Origin: Agromyces italicus DSM 16388
GTDB taxonomy: Bacteria > Actinomycetota > Actinomycetes > Actinomycetales > Microbacteriaceae
Direction of reading: 5' to 3'
DNA length: 64,000 nt
NCBI RefSeq assembly: GCF_000421545.1
Contig: NZ_ATXF01000004.1
Location: forward strand, 186,001-250,000
In this document: one piece after another, positions 63,300-64,000 of the stretch
Numbering within the stretch: position 1 is the stretch's first letter
Layout: each line of letters begins with the position of its first letter
The notes under the pieces: model-generated
The model's database searches: none
What the model was told of the DNA's origin: nothing
Seen by the model: only the letters and a program-made list of their open reading frames with translations
Made by a program: the position numbers and the translations under genes

Positions 63300-64000
63300 A
63301 CTTCGCCGACGACCCGACCGACCCCGAGCTCGCCTCTGAAGCCGAGCTGGCGTTCGAGGGAGCGCTCCGCCCCCGCAGCCTCGCGGAGTTCGTGGGGCAG
63401 ACACGCGTGCGCGGCCAGCTGCAGCTCCTCCTCACCGCTGCGACCATCCAGCAGCGCACGCCCGATCACATCCTGCTCGCCGGGCCCCCCGGTCTCGGCA
63501 AGACGACGCTCGCGATGATCGTCGCCCACGAGGGCGGGCGTCCGCTGCGCATGTCGAGCGGGCCGGCGATCCAGCACGCCGGCGATCTCGCTGCGATCCT
63601 CTCCTCGCTCGTGCCGGGCGAGGTGCTCTTCATCGACGAGATCCACCGCATGGCGCGCTCGGCTGAAGAGATGCTCTACCTCGCCATGGAGGACTTCCGC
63701 ATCGACATCATGGTCGGCAAGGGCGCCGGGGCCACCTCGGTGCCGCTCGACCTCGCCCCCTTCACCCTCGTGGGTGCGACGACGCGCGCAGGCCTCCTGC
63801 CGAACCCGCTCCGCGACCGATTCGGCTTCACCGCGCATCTCGAGTTCTATGCCGAGTCAGAGCTCGAGCAGGTGCTCGCGCGCGCGGCCGTGATGCTCGG
63901 CCTCGACACCGACGGGGCAGCGCTGGCCGAGATCGCGGGTCGATGCCGCGGCACGCCGCGCATCGCCAACCGGCTGCTGCGGCGCGTGCGCGACTACGCG
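63296..64000 (+). CDS. ruvB: Holliday junction helicase RuvB (3' end outside the window)
   Basis: Motor ATPase for branch migration. The GTG at 63296 overlaps the ruvA stop (GTGA). The translated part begins [18 protein letters not shown], then [12 protein letters not shown], Walker [13 protein letters not shown], Walker [11 protein letters not shown] and the sensor region [19 protein letters not shown]. 235 codons are present; about 100 more are expected. Confidence 0.95.
   Translation, partial: MNFADDPTDPELASEAELAFEGALRPRSLAEFVGQTRVRGQLQLLLTAATIQQRTPDHILLAGPPGLGKTTLAMIVAHEGGRPLRMSSGPAIQHAGDLAAILSSLVPGEVLFIDEIHRMARSAEEMLYLAMEDFRIDIMVGKGAGATSVPLDLAPFTLVGATTRAGLLPNPLRDRFGFTAHLEFYAESELEQVLARAAVMLGLDTDGAALAEIAGRCRGTPRIANRLLRRVRDYA

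Overview
The window is high-GC chromosomal DNA from an actinobacterium, most likely a member of the Microbacteriaceae (Agromyces- or Microbacterium-like). This rests on the gene families (SepH, DUF3000, DUF3093, DUF3159, DUF3710, DUF4193, DUF6504, the SCO7613-type giant membrane protein, paired clpP1/clpP2, PdxS/PdxT with a MocR regulator), on frequent GTG starts, on many GTGA/ATGA stop-start overlaps, and on short palindromic repeats carrying GGTCGAGTAGCG arms. Calls are by eye; no database search was run.

Left part (1-13.5 kb): pepN; a DUF2332 gene; a nucleotidyltransferase/HEPN toxin-antitoxin module whose HEPN gene is frameshifted and which lies between the DUF2332 gene and a 46-bp duplicate of that gene's 3' end; rpiB and an Fpg/Nei glycosylase; a multicopper oxidase lipoprotein overlapping a histidine kinase, followed by its NarL-type response regulator; a membrane protein, an alpha/beta hydrolase, dps and a SHOCT membrane protein.

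Island (13,527-20,979): a 7.4-kb integrative element inserted in the 3' half of tRNA-Gly(TCC), bounded by perfect 43-bp direct repeats. It carries a tyrosine integrase, a divergent leftward operon (excisionase/AlpA-like HTH, Prim-Pol primase, P-loop replication protein, winged-helix-like protein, 32-residue membrane peptide, two zinc-cysteine proteins and a small protein, nearly all with 4-bp stop/start overlaps), and at the far end a protein resembling the HTH small-terminase family of actinophages. No capsid, portal or large terminase gene is present. This is the layout of a phage satellite (PICI-like), and an 88-bp dyad with repeated GGTGGACA half-sites at the end of the P-loop gene is a candidate origin. 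This is the most novel part of the window.

Centre (21-40.5 kb): a 1248-residue membrane protein; tRNA-Pro; the proteostasis cluster tig-(TPR)-clpP1-clpP2-(AAA ATPase)-clpX; an SOS-box-preceded DUF6504 gene; sepH; DUF4193/DUF3093; dut-DUF3710-DUF3159; aconitase; dxs.

Right part (40.5-64 kb): a beta-oxidation operon (thiolase and FadJ-type multifunctional enzyme), RNase D/DUF3000, a hydrolase, SufE plus a rhodanese sulfurtransferase, ZapE, a GlnR-box-preceded ammonium transporter, a PemK-like protein, tRNA genes (Val, Gly, Cys, Val), thrS-HIT, pdxY-pdxR divergent from pdxS-pdxT (vitamin B6), a hemerythrin protein, DUF1697, YebC, and ruvC-ruvA-ruvB with ruvB cut by the window end.

A recurring regulatory pattern is a TANNNT -10 element 6-7 nt before the start codon, implying leaderless transcripts for about ten genes.
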